Below, piece after piece: positions 8,531 to 17,492 of a stretch of DNA of 64,000 nt (the stretch's first letter is position 1; each line of letters opens with the position of its first letter). A program made the position numbers and the translations under genes. Under the pieces are notes generated by a model, which ran no database searches, was not told where the DNA came from, and saw only the letters and a program-made list of their open reading frames with translations. The stretch is from Caenimonas soli (GTDB lineage: Bacteria; Pseudomonadota; Gammaproteobacteria; Burkholderiales; Burkholderiaceae_C), in NCBI RefSeq assembly GCF_013155545.1, contig NZ_JABJVV010000012.1, positions 109,413 through 173,412 on the forward strand, given 5' to 3'.

Positions 8531-9811
8531 TCAATCAAAGAAGTCGAGTGCCCGGTAATACGCACCAACGAAAGGCAAGAACCACGGCGGCCCGAAATGG
8601 CCCGGCACGCAACGCCAGCGCAGGTCACGCAGCGGGTTGGCGGCCGGATTGCCTGCAATGGTCTGCGCCATGGCATCGCCCATCAACGTCGCCAGCTGCG
8701 CGCCGCTTCCGCTGTAACCCATTGCGTAATGCAGTCCGCCGGCGCTGCCCGCACGGGGCAGGCGGTCGATCGTCATGTCGAGCACGCCGCCCCAGCAATA
8801 GTCGATGTCCACCCCATGCAATTGCGGAAACACCTTGTGCAGCGTGCGCTGCAGGATCGCGCCGCTTTTCGCGTCCGAGTCGGGGCTGGACAACGCAAAG
8901 CGGGCGCGGCCCCCGAACAGCAACCGGCGCTCCGGCGTCATGCGGAAGTAGTTGCCGACGTTCAAGGTCGTGGTTGCATTGCGATTGCCTGGCATCACCG
9001 AGGCCGCCAGTTCCGGCGAGAGTGGCTCGGTAGCGATGAGGAAGCTGCCCACGGGAATGATGCGGCGCCGGAAATAGCCGAACGGACCTCGCTGGCAGGT
9101 TCCCGCGGCGACGAGCACCTGGTCCGCCTCGACCCGGCCGTGTGGAGTTTGCAGGCGAAACCTCCCGCCCGAAGCACGTTCCAGGGCGGTCACCGGCGTG
9201 TGCACGTGGATGCGCGCTCCCTGTCTCGCCGCCGCATGGGCCAGGCCGACGCCGAAGCGTCCCATATGCATCTGCGCACTGCGTGGCCACACCAGCCCAC
9301 CGTGGAATTGGTCGGACCCCACTTCGCTGCGGATCGATGCCGGCCCGACCAGGACCATGTCCGGATCGATATCGCCGTGCAATTGCCGGTGCGCGGCTTG
9401 CAGTTTCCCGAAGTGGTGAGGCCGTGCGGCGAGCTTGATCTTGCCGGTGCGCCGGAAGTCGCAGTCGATCTGCTCGCGGGTCACCAGCCGCTCGACGCAG
9501 TCCACACCTTGGCCGTAGAGCTGGTAGAGCGCACGCGCTTGCTGATGGCCAATTCGTCGCGACGCAGCGCCGAAGTCGAAAGGCATTCCGGTATTGCAGT
9601 GGCCACCGTTGCGGCCCGACGCCTCCGCCACCACTTGGCCTGCTTCGAGCACCACGACGCTGGCGCCATGCCGGGCGAGCGTGAGCGCGGCCGAGAGCCC
9701 TGTGAAGCCCGCCCCGATGACGGCGACGTCGGCACGCCGATCCAGCTCGCCGGGGCTGGCCGCCGCCTCGAACGGAGGGGCTGTTTCATGCCAGTAAGAG
9801 CTGTTCTTCAT
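8531..9811 (-). CDS. FAD-dependent oxidase, gamma-glutamylputrescine-oxidoreductase (PuuB/OrdL) type
   Basis: This 426-residue DAO-superfamily flavoprotein has the N-terminal sequence typical of PuuB/OrdL proteins: a SYWHETAP start, [19 protein letters not shown] for FAD binding, and the [13 protein letters not shown] loop. The C-terminal [18 protein letters not shown] closes the FAD site. PuuB-type enzymes oxidise gamma-glutamylated amines or related secondary amines to aldehydes with release of H2O2 or to an electron acceptor. It overlaps the ATPase gene of an amino-acid ABC transporter by 4 bp, so it very likely acts on the imported compound. A member of this family can also act on N-methyl or polyamine substrates. 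Confidence 0.88.
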   Translation of the reverse strand: MKNSSYWHETAPPFEAAASPGELDRRADVAVIGAGFTGLSAALTLARHGASVVVLEAGQVVAEASGRNGGHCNTGMPFDFGAASRRIGHQQARALYQLYGQGVDCVERLVTREQIDCDFRRTGKIKLAARPHHFGKLQAAHRQLHGDIDPDMVLVGPASIRSEVGSDQFHGGLVWPRSAQMHMGRFGVGLAHAAARQGARIHVHTPVTALERASGGRFRLQTPHGRVEADQVLVAAGTCQRGPFGYFRRRIIPVGSFLIATEPLSPELAASVMPGNRNATTTLNVGNYFRMTPERRLLFGGRARFALSSPDSDAKSGAILQRTLHKVFPQLHGVDIDYCWGGVLDMTIDRLPRAGSAGGLHYAMGYSGSGAQLATLMGDAMAQTIAGNPAANPLRDLRWRCVPGHFGPPWFLPFVGAYYRALDFFD

Positions 9812-10545
9812 TCTGTCGTCAGCAGACGCCGCAGGAAGTCACGGGTGCGCGGGTTCTGCGGACGACCGAGCAGTTCCGCGGGCGGCCCCTGCTCGACCAG
9901 CACTCCGCCGTCGAGGAAGAGCACGCGATCCGCCACCTCCCGCGCGAAGCCCATCTCATGGGTGACGACGACCATCGTCATGCCTTCGTCGGCGAGCGCA
10001 CGCATCACGCTGAGGACTTCTCCGACGAGTTCCGGATCGAGCGCCGAGGTCGGCTCATCGAACAGGATCGCGTCCGGGTTCATGCAGAGGGCGCGGGCTA
10101 TGGCGACGCGCTGTTGCTGGCCGCCCGAGAGCTGCGCCGGATAGGCGTCGATCTTGGCGCCAAGGCCGACGCGTTCCAGGAGTTCGCGCGAGCGGGCGAG
10201 AACTTGCTCGCGCGGCTCCTTCTTCACGTGGATCGGGCCTTCAGCGACGTTCTCCAGCGCGGTGCGGTGCGGGAACAGGTTGAAGCGCTGAAACACCATG
10301 GCCACCCGGGTGCGGACATGGCGGATCCGGCGGGAAGCGCTCTCGACCCGCTCGCCATGGACGGTAATCTCGCCCCCCTGGTAGGTCTCCAGCCCGTTGA
10401 TGCATCGCAGCAGCGTGGACTTGCCCGAGCCGGACGGGCCGATGATGCAGACCACCTCGCCCTTCTCGACCGAGAAGGAGACGTCGTGGATCACCTCCAG
10501 CGAACCGAACGACTTGCGGATGTTGCGCAGTTCGACGATGCTCAT
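9808..10545 (-). CDS. Polar amino-acid ABC transporter ATP-binding protein
   Basis: This 245-residue GlnQ/HisP-type ATPase has Walker [10 protein letters not shown], the ABC signature [15 protein letters not shown] and Walker [13 protein letters not shown], followed by the H-loop THEMGF. It overlaps the permease gene upstream and the PuuB-like gene downstream by 4 bp each. It energises uptake of an amino acid, opine or amine together with the permease and binding protein encoded upstream. Confidence 0.95.
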   Translation of the reverse strand: MSIVELRNIRKSFGSLEVIHDVSFSVEKGEVVCIIGPSGSGKSTLLRCINGLETYQGGEITVHGERVESASRRIRHVRTRVAMVFQRFNLFPHRTALENVAEGPIHVKKEPREQVLARSRELLERVGLGAKIDAYPAQLSGGQQQRVAIARALCMNPDAILFDEPTSALDPELVGEVLSVMRALADEGMTMVVVTHEMGFAREVADRVLFLDGGVLVEQGPPAELLGRPQNPRTRDFLRRLLTTE

Positions 10546-11231
10546 TGGGATCGCCTCATCCGCCGTTCGAGCCAGCCGTTGAACGCCGTGAGCGGCAAGC
10601 TCATGGCGAGGTACATCAACGCGACCATCGTGAACACCGTGGTGTTCTGGAAGGTGGAAGAGGCGAGAAGCTTGCCCTGCAGCGACAACTCGGCGACCGT
10701 GATCGTCGAGGCGAGGGAGGAGTCCTTCAGCAGCATGACCATCGTGCTGCCGTAGGGCGGCAGCGCAACGCGGGTCGCCTGCGGCAGGATCACGCGCCGC
10801 ATCAGCAGGCCCCAGCCCATGCCGATGGACAGGGCCGCTTCCGTCTGGCCTCGATCGATCGCCTCAATGCCGGCGCGGAACATCTCGGCCATATACGGGG
10901 AGTAGGCGATGCCGAGACCGAGGATCGCCGCCTGCACTGCCGTGAGCGAGAGCCCGAAGTCCGGACCCACGAAATAGATGTAGAACAGCGTGACCATGCC
11001 GGGAATGCCGCGCACGACGACGATCACCGTGCGCGCCGTCCAGGCGAGCTGGGGGATGCCGCCCACCCGCATGAATGCCAGGACGAGGCCCAGGACGGTT
11101 GCAAGTGCGAAGGCGCCCAGCGTCACCAGCACGGTGAGGTAGACGCCATGCATCAGGATCGGCAGGAACCCCGATGCCTGGTTCAGGACTTGGGAAATGA
11201 TGCTCTCCGGGGCCGGGCTCAGAGGCCCCAC
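10542..11231 (-). CDS. Polar amino-acid ABC transporter permease
   Basis: This 229-residue inner-membrane protein has several hydrophobic segments and the EAA loop ([24 protein letters not shown]) that docks to the ATPase. It belongs to the HisM/GlnP family. Only one permease gene is present, so the channel is presumably a homodimer. Its start lies inside the end of the binding-protein gene, a 13-bp overlap, which indicates coupled translation. Confidence 0.93.
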   Translation of the reverse strand: MGPLSPAPESIISQVLNQASGFLPILMHGVYLTVLVTLGAFALATVLGLVLAFMRVGGIPQLAWTARTVIVVVRGIPGMVTLFYIYFVGPDFGLSLTAVQAAILGLGIAYSPYMAEMFRAGIEAIDRGQTEAALSIGMGWGLLMRRVILPQATRVALPPYGSTMVMLLKDSSLASTITVAELSLQGKLLASSTFQNTTVFTMVALMYLAMSLPLTAFNGWLERRMRRSQ

Positions 11232-11962
11232 TTCTTCAGGATCGCGTCGAGCCGGCCGTCCTTCTGCATAGTCTCCAGGCTCTTGTCGATCTTGGCCAGG
11301 AGTTCCTTGTTGCCCTGCTTCACCGCGATGTTGATCGGCCCGATCATCCCCGGCTTGTAGGATTTGACGAGCCGCACCTGCGGGAAGTTACCCTGGGCAA
11401 GGTTGTAGGCGAGGATCGGGTAGTCGCCCACGCCGGCTTCCAGGCGGCCATTCGAGACGTCGCGCAGGATGTCGGCCAGCGAATCGTAGGCGTTGACCTG
11501 GGCGGCTCCGCTCTGCGCCTTGAGGAATTCGAGATAGCGCGTGCCGATCTGGCCGCCGACTTTCTTTCCCTTGAGGTCCGCGACGGCGGCATAGCCCACA
11601 CCGTCCGCCGCCGGCACGACGAGTCCTTCGCCATAGGAGTAGACGTTCTTGCTGAAGTCCACGACCTTGGCGCGCTCGGGCGAGCCGGTCATCGCGGCCG
11701 AGATGATGTCGATCTTGCCCGAGGTCAGCGCCGCGATCAGCGTCGAAAACGGCATCGGTTGAATTTCGACCTTGAAGCCGCCGTCCTTGCCGATCTCCTC
11801 GATGACGTCGACCATCATGCCCTGAATGGTGTTGGTCTTCGCGTCGAGGAAGGTGAAGGGCACGCCGGTCGGGGTGGAGCCGACCTTCAGGACGGTCTGT
11901 GCCTGTGCGGTTGCAGCCACGGCGAGCATGCCAATCGTAATGAGAGCCCTCTTGATCCACAT
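11219..11962 (-). CDS. Polar amino-acid ABC transporter substrate-binding protein
   Basis: The ATG at 11962 is preceded by AGAGGA at proper distance and gives a 247-residue precursor with a signal peptide (WIKRALITIGMLAVAATAQA-QT); ATGs further upstream lack a fitting ribosome site. The mature part is a type 3 periplasmic binding protein (GVPFTFLDAKTNTIQGMMVDVIEEIGKDGG, then TSGKIDIISAAMT). It heads a four-gene operon of transporter plus flavin oxidase, so the ligand is probably an amine-containing compound oxidised after uptake. Its promoter should lie in 11963-12182, where an inverted repeat is found. Confidence 0.93.
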   Translation of the reverse strand: MWIKRALITIGMLAVAATAQAQTVLKVGSTPTGVPFTFLDAKTNTIQGMMVDVIEEIGKDGGFKVEIQPMPFSTLIAALTSGKIDIISAAMTGSPERAKVVDFSKNVYSYGEGLVVPAADGVGYAAVADLKGKKVGGQIGTRYLEFLKAQSGAAQVNAYDSLADILRDVSNGRLEAGVGDYPILAYNLAQGNFPQVRLVKSYKPGMIGPINIAVKQGNKELLAKIDKSLETMQKDGRLDAILKKWGL

Positions 11963-12045
11963 GGTAGTCATCCTCTTTTTGTGATGGCAGACGCCCGTCG
12001 CCTGCCGATTGGCATACACGTTGGTACGCGTCATGCCGGGGTCAA

Positions 12046-12066
12046 GTGTCCCAACACCGGGGACAC
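12046..12066. promoter_or_regulatory. Inverted repeat GTGTCCC-N7-GGGACAC upstream of the amino-acid ABC operon
   Basis: Perfect 7-bp arms are separated by 7 bp, about 85 bp before the start of the leftward binding-protein gene at 11962. The 220-bp stretch 11963-12182 has no gene, and this is its only clear symmetric element. It is a candidate operator of the transporter and oxidase operon; the cognate regulator is unknown. Confidence 0.4.
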
Positions 12067-12182
12067 CAAATCCACGGAAAGATGAGGAGGGGAAAGCACA
12101 AAGTTGCGCAATTCCGAGCTCGACGGCATCTTGTGCTTGGTCCGCGGCCCTACTCGATGCGCACGGCCTCGGCGCGGCAAAC

Positions 12183-13565
12183 CTAGAAATCAGCCACCTT
12201 GCCCCAAGACGACTCGTCGAAACGAGCGGGGTTGAACGGCGCCGGATCGAAGATCGGTTGAGCCCCTGACACCAGGTCGGCGATCAGGTGGCCTGCGCCG
12301 GGGCCGATGCCGAAACCGTGTCCCGAGAAGCCTGCCGCCAGGATGAACCCGGGCACCTGCGGAATTTCTCCGATACCCGGCACGCCGTCGGGCGTGCTGT
12401 CGATGTAGCCCGCCCAGGTGTTCGCGATGCGGGCTTCGCGCAGCGCAGGCAACAAGTCGACGGCACGGCGGTGAGTTTCGCGCACGCCCGCGGGGTCGGG
12501 CTTCGGGTCGAGGATGCGCGCTCGCTCCATGGGTGTCGGAGCGTCCAGCTTCCATCGCGCGCGGGTTTCGTGGCCCCAGCGGATGCCTTCCAGGCCGCCG
12601 GGAAACACGTTGCGCCAGCGCTTGGCGAACATCGGAACGAACTGCGGCGCGAAACGCAGCAACTGCGCCGTGGGGTCGACGCGCCCCCGCCCGCTAATGG
12701 CCAGGATGTAATGGCCGTCGGGGCGCCGGGTGACGGCGACGTTGGGGCCCGCCAGGGCGTCCGGCAGGCGCTGCTCCACCGGCGCCAGACGCACGATGGA
12801 TTGGCGCACCGTGGCGAGCGGAAACCGCACGCCGAGCTGGTTGCAGAACGACGACGCCCACGCACCGCCCGCCATCACCGCCGTGCGGGTCTTGATGGTT
12901 CCCGCTTCGGTGACGACGCCGCTGACGCGGCCGCCCTCGAGCTCGATGCCTCGCGCGGCGCAGTTCTGGTGGACGGTGCCGCCGAGTTTCATGAGCGCGG
13001 CTGCCACGGCCGGCGCCGCCTTGGCAGGATCGGCCGTACCGTCGCTGGGTGAGAAGACGCCGCCTTTCCAAGCGCGGCCGGTGGCCAGTCCTCGCTCCGA
13101 GGCTTCGCGGCCACTCAGCATGTGCGTGGTCACGCCAGTCGTCTTCGCGAATTCGCGCCACTTTGCCCAGTCGGCAATCTGGGCTTCGTCATCGCTGAGG
13201 TAGAGCAGGCCGTGGCGATTGAAGCCCGTGTCCTCGCCACTTTCCGCCGAAAATTGTTCCCAGAGCTCGAGGCTCCTGGTGGCCATGGGCAGTTCGCGCG
13301 CGTCGCGATTCTGCTGGCGGCACCAGCCCCAGTTCCGGCTCGACTGCTCCGCGCCGACGCGGCCCTTTTCGACCAGGGCGACCGACATGCCGCGCTGGGC
13401 CAGGTAGTAGGCGGTAAAGACACCGATGATCCCGCCGCCAATCACGACGACGTCGGCGCTGGCCGGCGGGTTGGGTGAAGTCTCGAGGAGGCGCAGGGGC
13501 TGGGACATGGATGGATTTTGATCGTTGTCTAGTGTCCGCGCTCTTTGTACCAAGGCCCCGGTCAT
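12183..13565 (-). CDS. FAD-dependent amino-acid/amine oxidoreductase (DAO family)
   Basis: This 460-residue protein starts at the ATG at 13565, which overlaps the upstream stop codon as ATGA and follows an AGGAGG ribosome site by 8 bp; this favours it over the internal Met 20. After a short tail comes VVVIGGGIIGVFTAYYLAQRG, the FAD-binding motif, and near the C-terminus GFSGHGFGIGPGAGHLIADL. The closest families are PuuB/DadA-like oxidases and NAD(P)/FAD oxidoreductases of sarcosine or opine catabolism. It is the third gene of an operon with an aldehyde dehydrogenase and an omega-aminotransferase, which suggests oxidation of an amine whose aldehyde product is then oxidised to an acid. Confidence 0.88.
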   Translation of the reverse strand: MTGALVQRARTLDNDQNPSMSQPLRLLETSPNPPASADVVVIGGGIIGVFTAYYLAQRGMSVALVEKGRVGAEQSSRNWGWCRQQNRDARELPMATRSLELWEQFSAESGEDTGFNRHGLLYLSDDEAQIADWAKWREFAKTTGVTTHMLSGREASERGLATGRAWKGGVFSPSDGTADPAKAAPAVAAALMKLGGTVHQNCAARGIELEGGRVSGVVTEAGTIKTRTAVMAGGAWASSFCNQLGVRFPLATVRQSIVRLAPVEQRLPDALAGPNVAVTRRPDGHYILAISGRGRVDPTAQLLRFAPQFVPMFAKRWRNVFPGGLEGIRWGHETRARWKLDAPTPMERARILDPKPDPAGVRETHRRAVDLLPALREARIANTWAGYIDSTPDGVPGIGEIPQVPGFILAAGFSGHGFGIGPGAGHLIADLVSGAQPIFDPAPFNPARFDESSWGKVADF

Positions 13566-15034
13566 GCTGTCTCCTCCTGTCCGAACCCCAGGATCGCTTT
13601 CGTCTCGAGGTATTCCTGAAAACCTTCCAGCCCGTATTCGCGTCCGTTGCCCGAACGCTTGTAGCCGCCGAAGGGCGCGTGCGGACTCCAGGCGGGGTTG
13701 TTGATGTGTACCTGCCCGGAACGGATGCGCGCCGCAACCGCGCGTGCTGCGGCGAGGTCCTGGCCCTGGACGTGTGCGCCCAGGCCGTACACGGTGTCGT
13801 TGGCGATCTCCACGGCTTCATGGACGCTGTCGTAGGCGATGATCGAAAGCACCGGCCCGAAGATCTCCTCCTGCGCGATGCGCATCTGCGGATCCACGCC
13901 CGAGAAGATGGTGGGGCGCACATAGAAGCCGCGCTCCAGGCCCTGCGGCCGGCCGGGACCGCCGCAGACGAGCCGCGCGCCATCGGCGATGCCGGCTTCG
14001 ATCATTTCCTGCACGCGGTTGAACTGCGCGCGGTTGGCCATGGGGCCGTGAGTGGTCTGCGGCGAGCGCGGGTCGCCCACGACAAATTTGGACGCGGCCT
14101 CGCACGCGAGCCGCTCGACCTCTTGCAGGCGTTCGCGCGGCACAAGCATGCGGGTCGGTGCGCTGCAGGACTGGCCCACGTTGCGAAAGCCCGCCGCCAC
14201 GCCGGCCGCAACGGCCCGTGCGAAGTCCGCATCCGGCAGGATGACGTTGGGCGATTTGCCGCCGAGTTCCTGCGCCACGCGCTTTACGGTGGGTGCGGCC
14301 GCCTGCGCCACCAGGACGCCGGCCCGGGTCGAGCCGGTGATCGAGATCATGTCCACATCGGGGTGCGCGGCCATGGCAGCGCCCACCTCCGGCCCGTCGC
14401 CATTGACGAGGTTGAACACGCCCGCGGGGACGCCGGCATCGTGCATCACCTGCGCGAAGAGCAGGGCGCTCAGGGGCGACAGCTCGCTGGGCTTCAGGAC
14501 GACGGTGCATCCCGCCGCCAGCGCGGGGCCGACCTTGGCGGTGATCTGGTACAGCGGCCAGTTCCAGGGCGTGATCAGCGCGCAGACGCCGATGGCTTCG
14601 CGCACGATGGCGGTGTCTCCGCGATGGGTGAGGAAGGGATAACTGGCCACAATGTCCCGGGCCACGCGGATGTGCTCCGCCGCGACCGGCACCTGGGTTG
14701 CGCGCGCAAATCCGATGGCGGCGCCCATCTCGAGCGAGATCGCCTGGGCAAACATCTCGGCCCGCTCGAGGATCAGGCTGTGCACGCGGCCCAGGAGCGC
14801 CGCCCTGCTTTGAGGAGAGCTCACGGACCAGCTCGTGAAGGCGCGCCGGGCCGCATCCACCGCCGCAGCGACGTCTTGCGCGCATCCCAACGCGATCTGC
14901 GCGACAGGCTCTTCGGTCGACGGGTCGATAACGCTGGCACGGCCCAGCCCTGCGGGCAAGACCCACTCGCCATCGACGAAGATGCGGTCCAGATGCCCCG
15001 CGCTGGTGAGCTGCTGAATGACGGAAGTGTTCAT
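13562..15034 (-). CDS. NAD(P)-dependent aldehyde dehydrogenase
   Basis: This 490-residue protein shows the ALDH superfamily signatures: TPWNWPLYQITAKVGPALAAG around the coenzyme site, VAQELGGKSPNVIL with the general base Glu, GQSCSAPTR with the catalytic Cys, and EEIFGPVL near the C-terminus. It overlaps the aminotransferase and the FAD-oxidase genes by 4 bp each. It should convert the aldehyde made by one of those enzymes to a carboxylic acid. Substrate not predictable; betaine-, aminobutyr- and semialdehydes are all possible. Confidence 0.93.
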   Translation of the reverse strand: MNTSVIQQLTSAGHLDRIFVDGEWVLPAGLGRASVIDPSTEEPVAQIALGCAQDVAAAVDAARRAFTSWSVSSPQSRAALLGRVHSLILERAEMFAQAISLEMGAAIGFARATQVPVAAEHIRVARDIVASYPFLTHRGDTAIVREAIGVCALITPWNWPLYQITAKVGPALAAGCTVVLKPSELSPLSALLFAQVMHDAGVPAGVFNLVNGDGPEVGAAMAAHPDVDMISITGSTRAGVLVAQAAAPTVKRVAQELGGKSPNVILPDADFARAVAAGVAAGFRNVGQSCSAPTRMLVPRERLQEVERLACEAASKFVVGDPRSPQTTHGPMANRAQFNRVQEMIEAGIADGARLVCGGPGRPQGLERGFYVRPTIFSGVDPQMRIAQEEIFGPVLSIIAYDSVHEAVEIANDTVYGLGAHVQGQDLAAARAVAARIRSGQVHINNPAWSPHAPFGGYKRSGNGREYGLEGFQEYLETKAILGFGQEETA

Positions 15035-16431
15035 GCGACCGCGCGCCGGACTTCCGGCTGATCCAGCACTTCATCCAGCGTGCGATTCAACCGCTCGAAC
15101 ATCTGCTCGAATTCCGCTGCCGTGTAGCACAGTGCCGGCGCGAACCCCAGGATGCAGTCACCGAAAGCGCGGAAGATCAATCCATTGCGATAACCGGCCT
15201 GTGCGATCCGCTCGGGCAGTTGCAGTGCCGGATCGAAACTCGCCTTGGTGTATTTGTCGCTCACCAGCTCCAGTGCGCCCAGCAGGCCGCGCGAACGCGC
15301 ATCGCCCACCAGCGGATGCCGCAGCATCGCCTGCAGCCCGGCTTCGAAGTGGCGCGCCACTTTCCGGCCGTTGGCGAGGATGCCGCCTTCTTCATAAAGG
15401 CGGATCACCTCCAGCGCCACGGCGGCGCCGACCGGGTGGGCCGAGTAGGTGGCGCCATGCCCCACCAGGGCGCCGGCGGGCGTGCCGTCGGCGATGCCGG
15501 CGTACACGCGCTCGGAGATCAGCAGCGCGCCCATGGGCACGTAGCCGGACGTGAGGCCCTTGGCCACGGTCATCAGGTCGGGCGACACGCCTTCTGCTTC
15601 GCACGCGAACATCGGGCCGGTGCGGCCGAAGCCGGTGATCACCTCGTCGGCAACGAACAGGATGTCGAGTTCACGGCAGGCTTCGCGCATGGCCTTGAGC
15701 CATCCCGCGGGCGGCACGATCACGCCGCCCGAGCCCTGGATGGGTTCGCAGAAGAATGCGGCCACGTTCTCCGCACCCAGTGCGTGGACCTTGGCGCGCA
15801 GCGACGCGACCGAGGCGTCGATGACGGCTTGCGGGTCGTTGCCCACGGCGCTGCGGTATGGGTAGGGCGAGGGAATGTAGTGCTGCTCCGGCCGCGGCAG
15901 GTCGAAGCCGCGGTGGAAGGCGGGCAGCGCCGTGAGGCCCGCGCCCGTCGATGACGAGCCGTGGTAGCCCCGCTGGAGAGCGATGAATTGCTTTTTCTTC
16001 GGCCGGCCCGTGCTGTTGTAGTACTGCACGATCAGGCGCACTGCGGCGTCCACCGCCTCGGAGCCGCCGAGCGTCAGGTACACATGGTTCAGCCCGGCCG
16101 GCGCGATCTCCACCAGCTTGGCGGCCAGGCGGATCGCGGGCTCGCTGGCGTAACTGAAGTAGCCGGTGGCATAGGGCAGCTCGCGCATCTGGCGCGCCGC
16201 GGCTTCCACCACGCTGTCGTGGCCATAGCCGATGTTCACGCACCACAGGCCCGCGAAGGCGTCGAGCAGCTCGTGGCCCTCGGCGTCGCGCAGCCAGGCG
16301 CCTTTGCCGCTTTGCAGCACGGTCGCACCGCGCTGCTCGTGGCCGCGCCAGTTGGCGACGGGGTGCACCAGGTGGGCCCGGTCGAGCGCCACCAGCGATT
16401 CGTTCAGGGAGAGTTGGGCGGTAGGGATCAT
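15031..16431 (-). CDS. Class III (omega) aminotransferase, aspartate aminotransferase family
   Basis: This 466-residue PLP enzyme has the fold-type I class III signatures: GSEAVDAAVRL, LFVADEVITGFGRTG with the PLP-binding Asp, and TVAKGLTSGYVPMGA with the Schiff-base Lys. Relatives act on beta-alanine, taurine, putrescine or 4-aminobutyrate, moving a terminal amino group to pyruvate or 2-oxoglutarate. It is the first gene of the operon with the aldehyde dehydrogenase and FAD oxidase. A 15-bp palindrome lies 113-127 bp upstream. Confidence 0.93.
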   Translation of the reverse strand: MIPTAQLSLNESLVALDRAHLVHPVANWRGHEQRGATVLQSGKGAWLRDAEGHELLDAFAGLWCVNIGYGHDSVVEAAARQMRELPYATGYFSYASEPAIRLAAKLVEIAPAGLNHVYLTLGGSEAVDAAVRLIVQYYNSTGRPKKKQFIALQRGYHGSSSTGAGLTALPAFHRGFDLPRPEQHYIPSPYPYRSAVGNDPQAVIDASVASLRAKVHALGAENVAAFFCEPIQGSGGVIVPPAGWLKAMREACRELDILFVADEVITGFGRTGPMFACEAEGVSPDLMTVAKGLTSGYVPMGALLISERVYAGIADGTPAGALVGHGATYSAHPVGAAVALEVIRLYEEGGILANGRKVARHFEAGLQAMLRHPLVGDARSRGLLGALELVSDKYTKASFDPALQLPERIAQAGYRNGLIFRAFGDCILGFAPALCYTAAEFEQMFERLNRTLDEVLDQPEVRRAVA

Positions 16432-16543
16432 GCGATCAATCGTAGGTGCGGGTGCGCAGCGTGTGCTGCCGGTTCGCGGGTGGGATGCGACGGACGCTGC
16501 TGTTATTCGCGTGTGGAAAGGAGAATGTGCTTCGGGTCGGGCT

Positions 16544-16558
16544 TGTCATGGCATGACA
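16544..16558. promoter_or_regulatory. 15-bp palindrome TGTCATG-G-CATGACA
   Basis: This perfect palindrome with a single central base sits in the 131-bp gap between the end of the hydroxyacid dehydrogenase gene (16563) and the start of the aminotransferase operon (16431). It lacks a T-tract, so it looks more like a dimeric operator (GntR or similar) than a terminator, although it begins just after the upstream stop codon. Confidence 0.45.
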
Positions 16559-16562
16559 GCAA

Positions 16563-17489
16563 CTAGTAACCACGAAAACGGTCGATCAAACCTTGCAGCG
16601 GCTCCCCGCGCCGATGCCGGCGCAGGTTTTCAAGCAGGATGGGCGCGGCCGTGTCGGGCTGGGTCATGCTGGCCACGTGGGGCGTGACGAACACGCGCGG
16701 ATGCGCCCACAAGGGATGGTCGGCCGGCAGCGGCTCAGGATCCGTCACGTCGAGGATGGCGCGCGACAGGCGGCCCGAATCCAGGGCCTCCAGCAGGTCG
16801 GCATCCACCAGATGCGGCCCGCGGCCCACGTTGATCAGGGCCGCGCCACGCGGCAGCATGCCAAGCAGGTCACGGTTCAGGATGCCCTGCGTGGCCGTAG
16901 TGAGCGGCAGCAGGCAGACGAGAACGTCGCAGCCGGCAAGAAAGGGCTGCAGCTGCTCGGCGCCCGCGAAGCTTTCCACGCCGTCTATGGGACGCAACGA
17001 GCGGTTCCAGCCGCGCAGCTGGAAGCCGTAGGTGGCCAGCCGCTCCAGCACGGCGCAACCGAGCACGCCCATGCCCATCACACCGATGGTGCGCGCCGAT
17101 GCGGGCGGCACCTCCAGCGGGTTCCAGCTGCGCGCGGCCTTGGCTTCCACGTAGTCGAAGAAGTCGCGGTGCAAGGCCAGCACGGCCAGGCTCACGTACT
17201 CGACCATGCCGTTGATGATGCCGGGCTCCACCATGCGCACGATGGGGACGTGCGGCGGCACCGCGGCGAAGTCCAGGTGATCGATGCCGGCACCTGAGGA
17301 GAACAGCACCTTCAGCCGGGGCAGTGCGGCGAGGAACTCGCGCGGGGGCTGCCAGGCGATCAGGTATTCGACGTCTTCGAGGTTGCCGGCGTCCGGCCAG
17401 ACGCGGAAGTCGAGGTCGGGTGCGTTCTCGGCGAAGTAGCGTGCCCAGGCGGCGCCCCGAGCCGCATCCGATCGGTAGAGGATGCTCAT
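16563..17489 (-). CDS. D-2-hydroxyacid dehydrogenase, glyoxylate/hydroxypyruvate reductase A type
   Basis: This 308-residue NAD(P)-dependent dehydrogenase has the nucleotide-binding GVMGMGVLGCAVLERL, the catalytic Arg in INVGRGPHLVD, and the Glu/His pair in DPEPLPADHPLWAHPRVFVTPHVAS. It resembles GhrA, which reduces glyoxylate and hydroxypyruvate in the cytoplasm. The gene lies 3 bp after the dehydratase gene and is probably co-transcribed; a sugar-acid dehydratase makes a 2-keto acid that such an enzyme could reduce. Confidence 0.9.
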   Translation of the reverse strand: MSILYRSDAARGAAWARYFAENAPDLDFRVWPDAGNLEDVEYLIAWQPPREFLAALPRLKVLFSSGAGIDHLDFAAVPPHVPIVRMVEPGIINGMVEYVSLAVLALHRDFFDYVEAKAARSWNPLEVPPASARTIGVMGMGVLGCAVLERLATYGFQLRGWNRSLRPIDGVESFAGAEQLQPFLAGCDVLVCLLPLTTATQGILNRDLLGMLPRGAALINVGRGPHLVDADLLEALDSGRLSRAILDVTDPEPLPADHPLWAHPRVFVTPHVASMTQPDTAAPILLENLRRHRRGEPLQGLIDRFRGY

Positions 17490-17492
17490 CGC

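Noticed and set aside
8429..10144. 571-codon plus-strand open frame over the PuuB and ATPase genes
   Set aside because: It runs antisense to two genes with complete family motifs and has the biased composition of a GC-rich shadow frame.
16544..16558. Rho-independent terminator of the hydroxyacid dehydrogenase gene
   Set aside because: The palindrome has a one-base loop and no T-tract on the transcript side.
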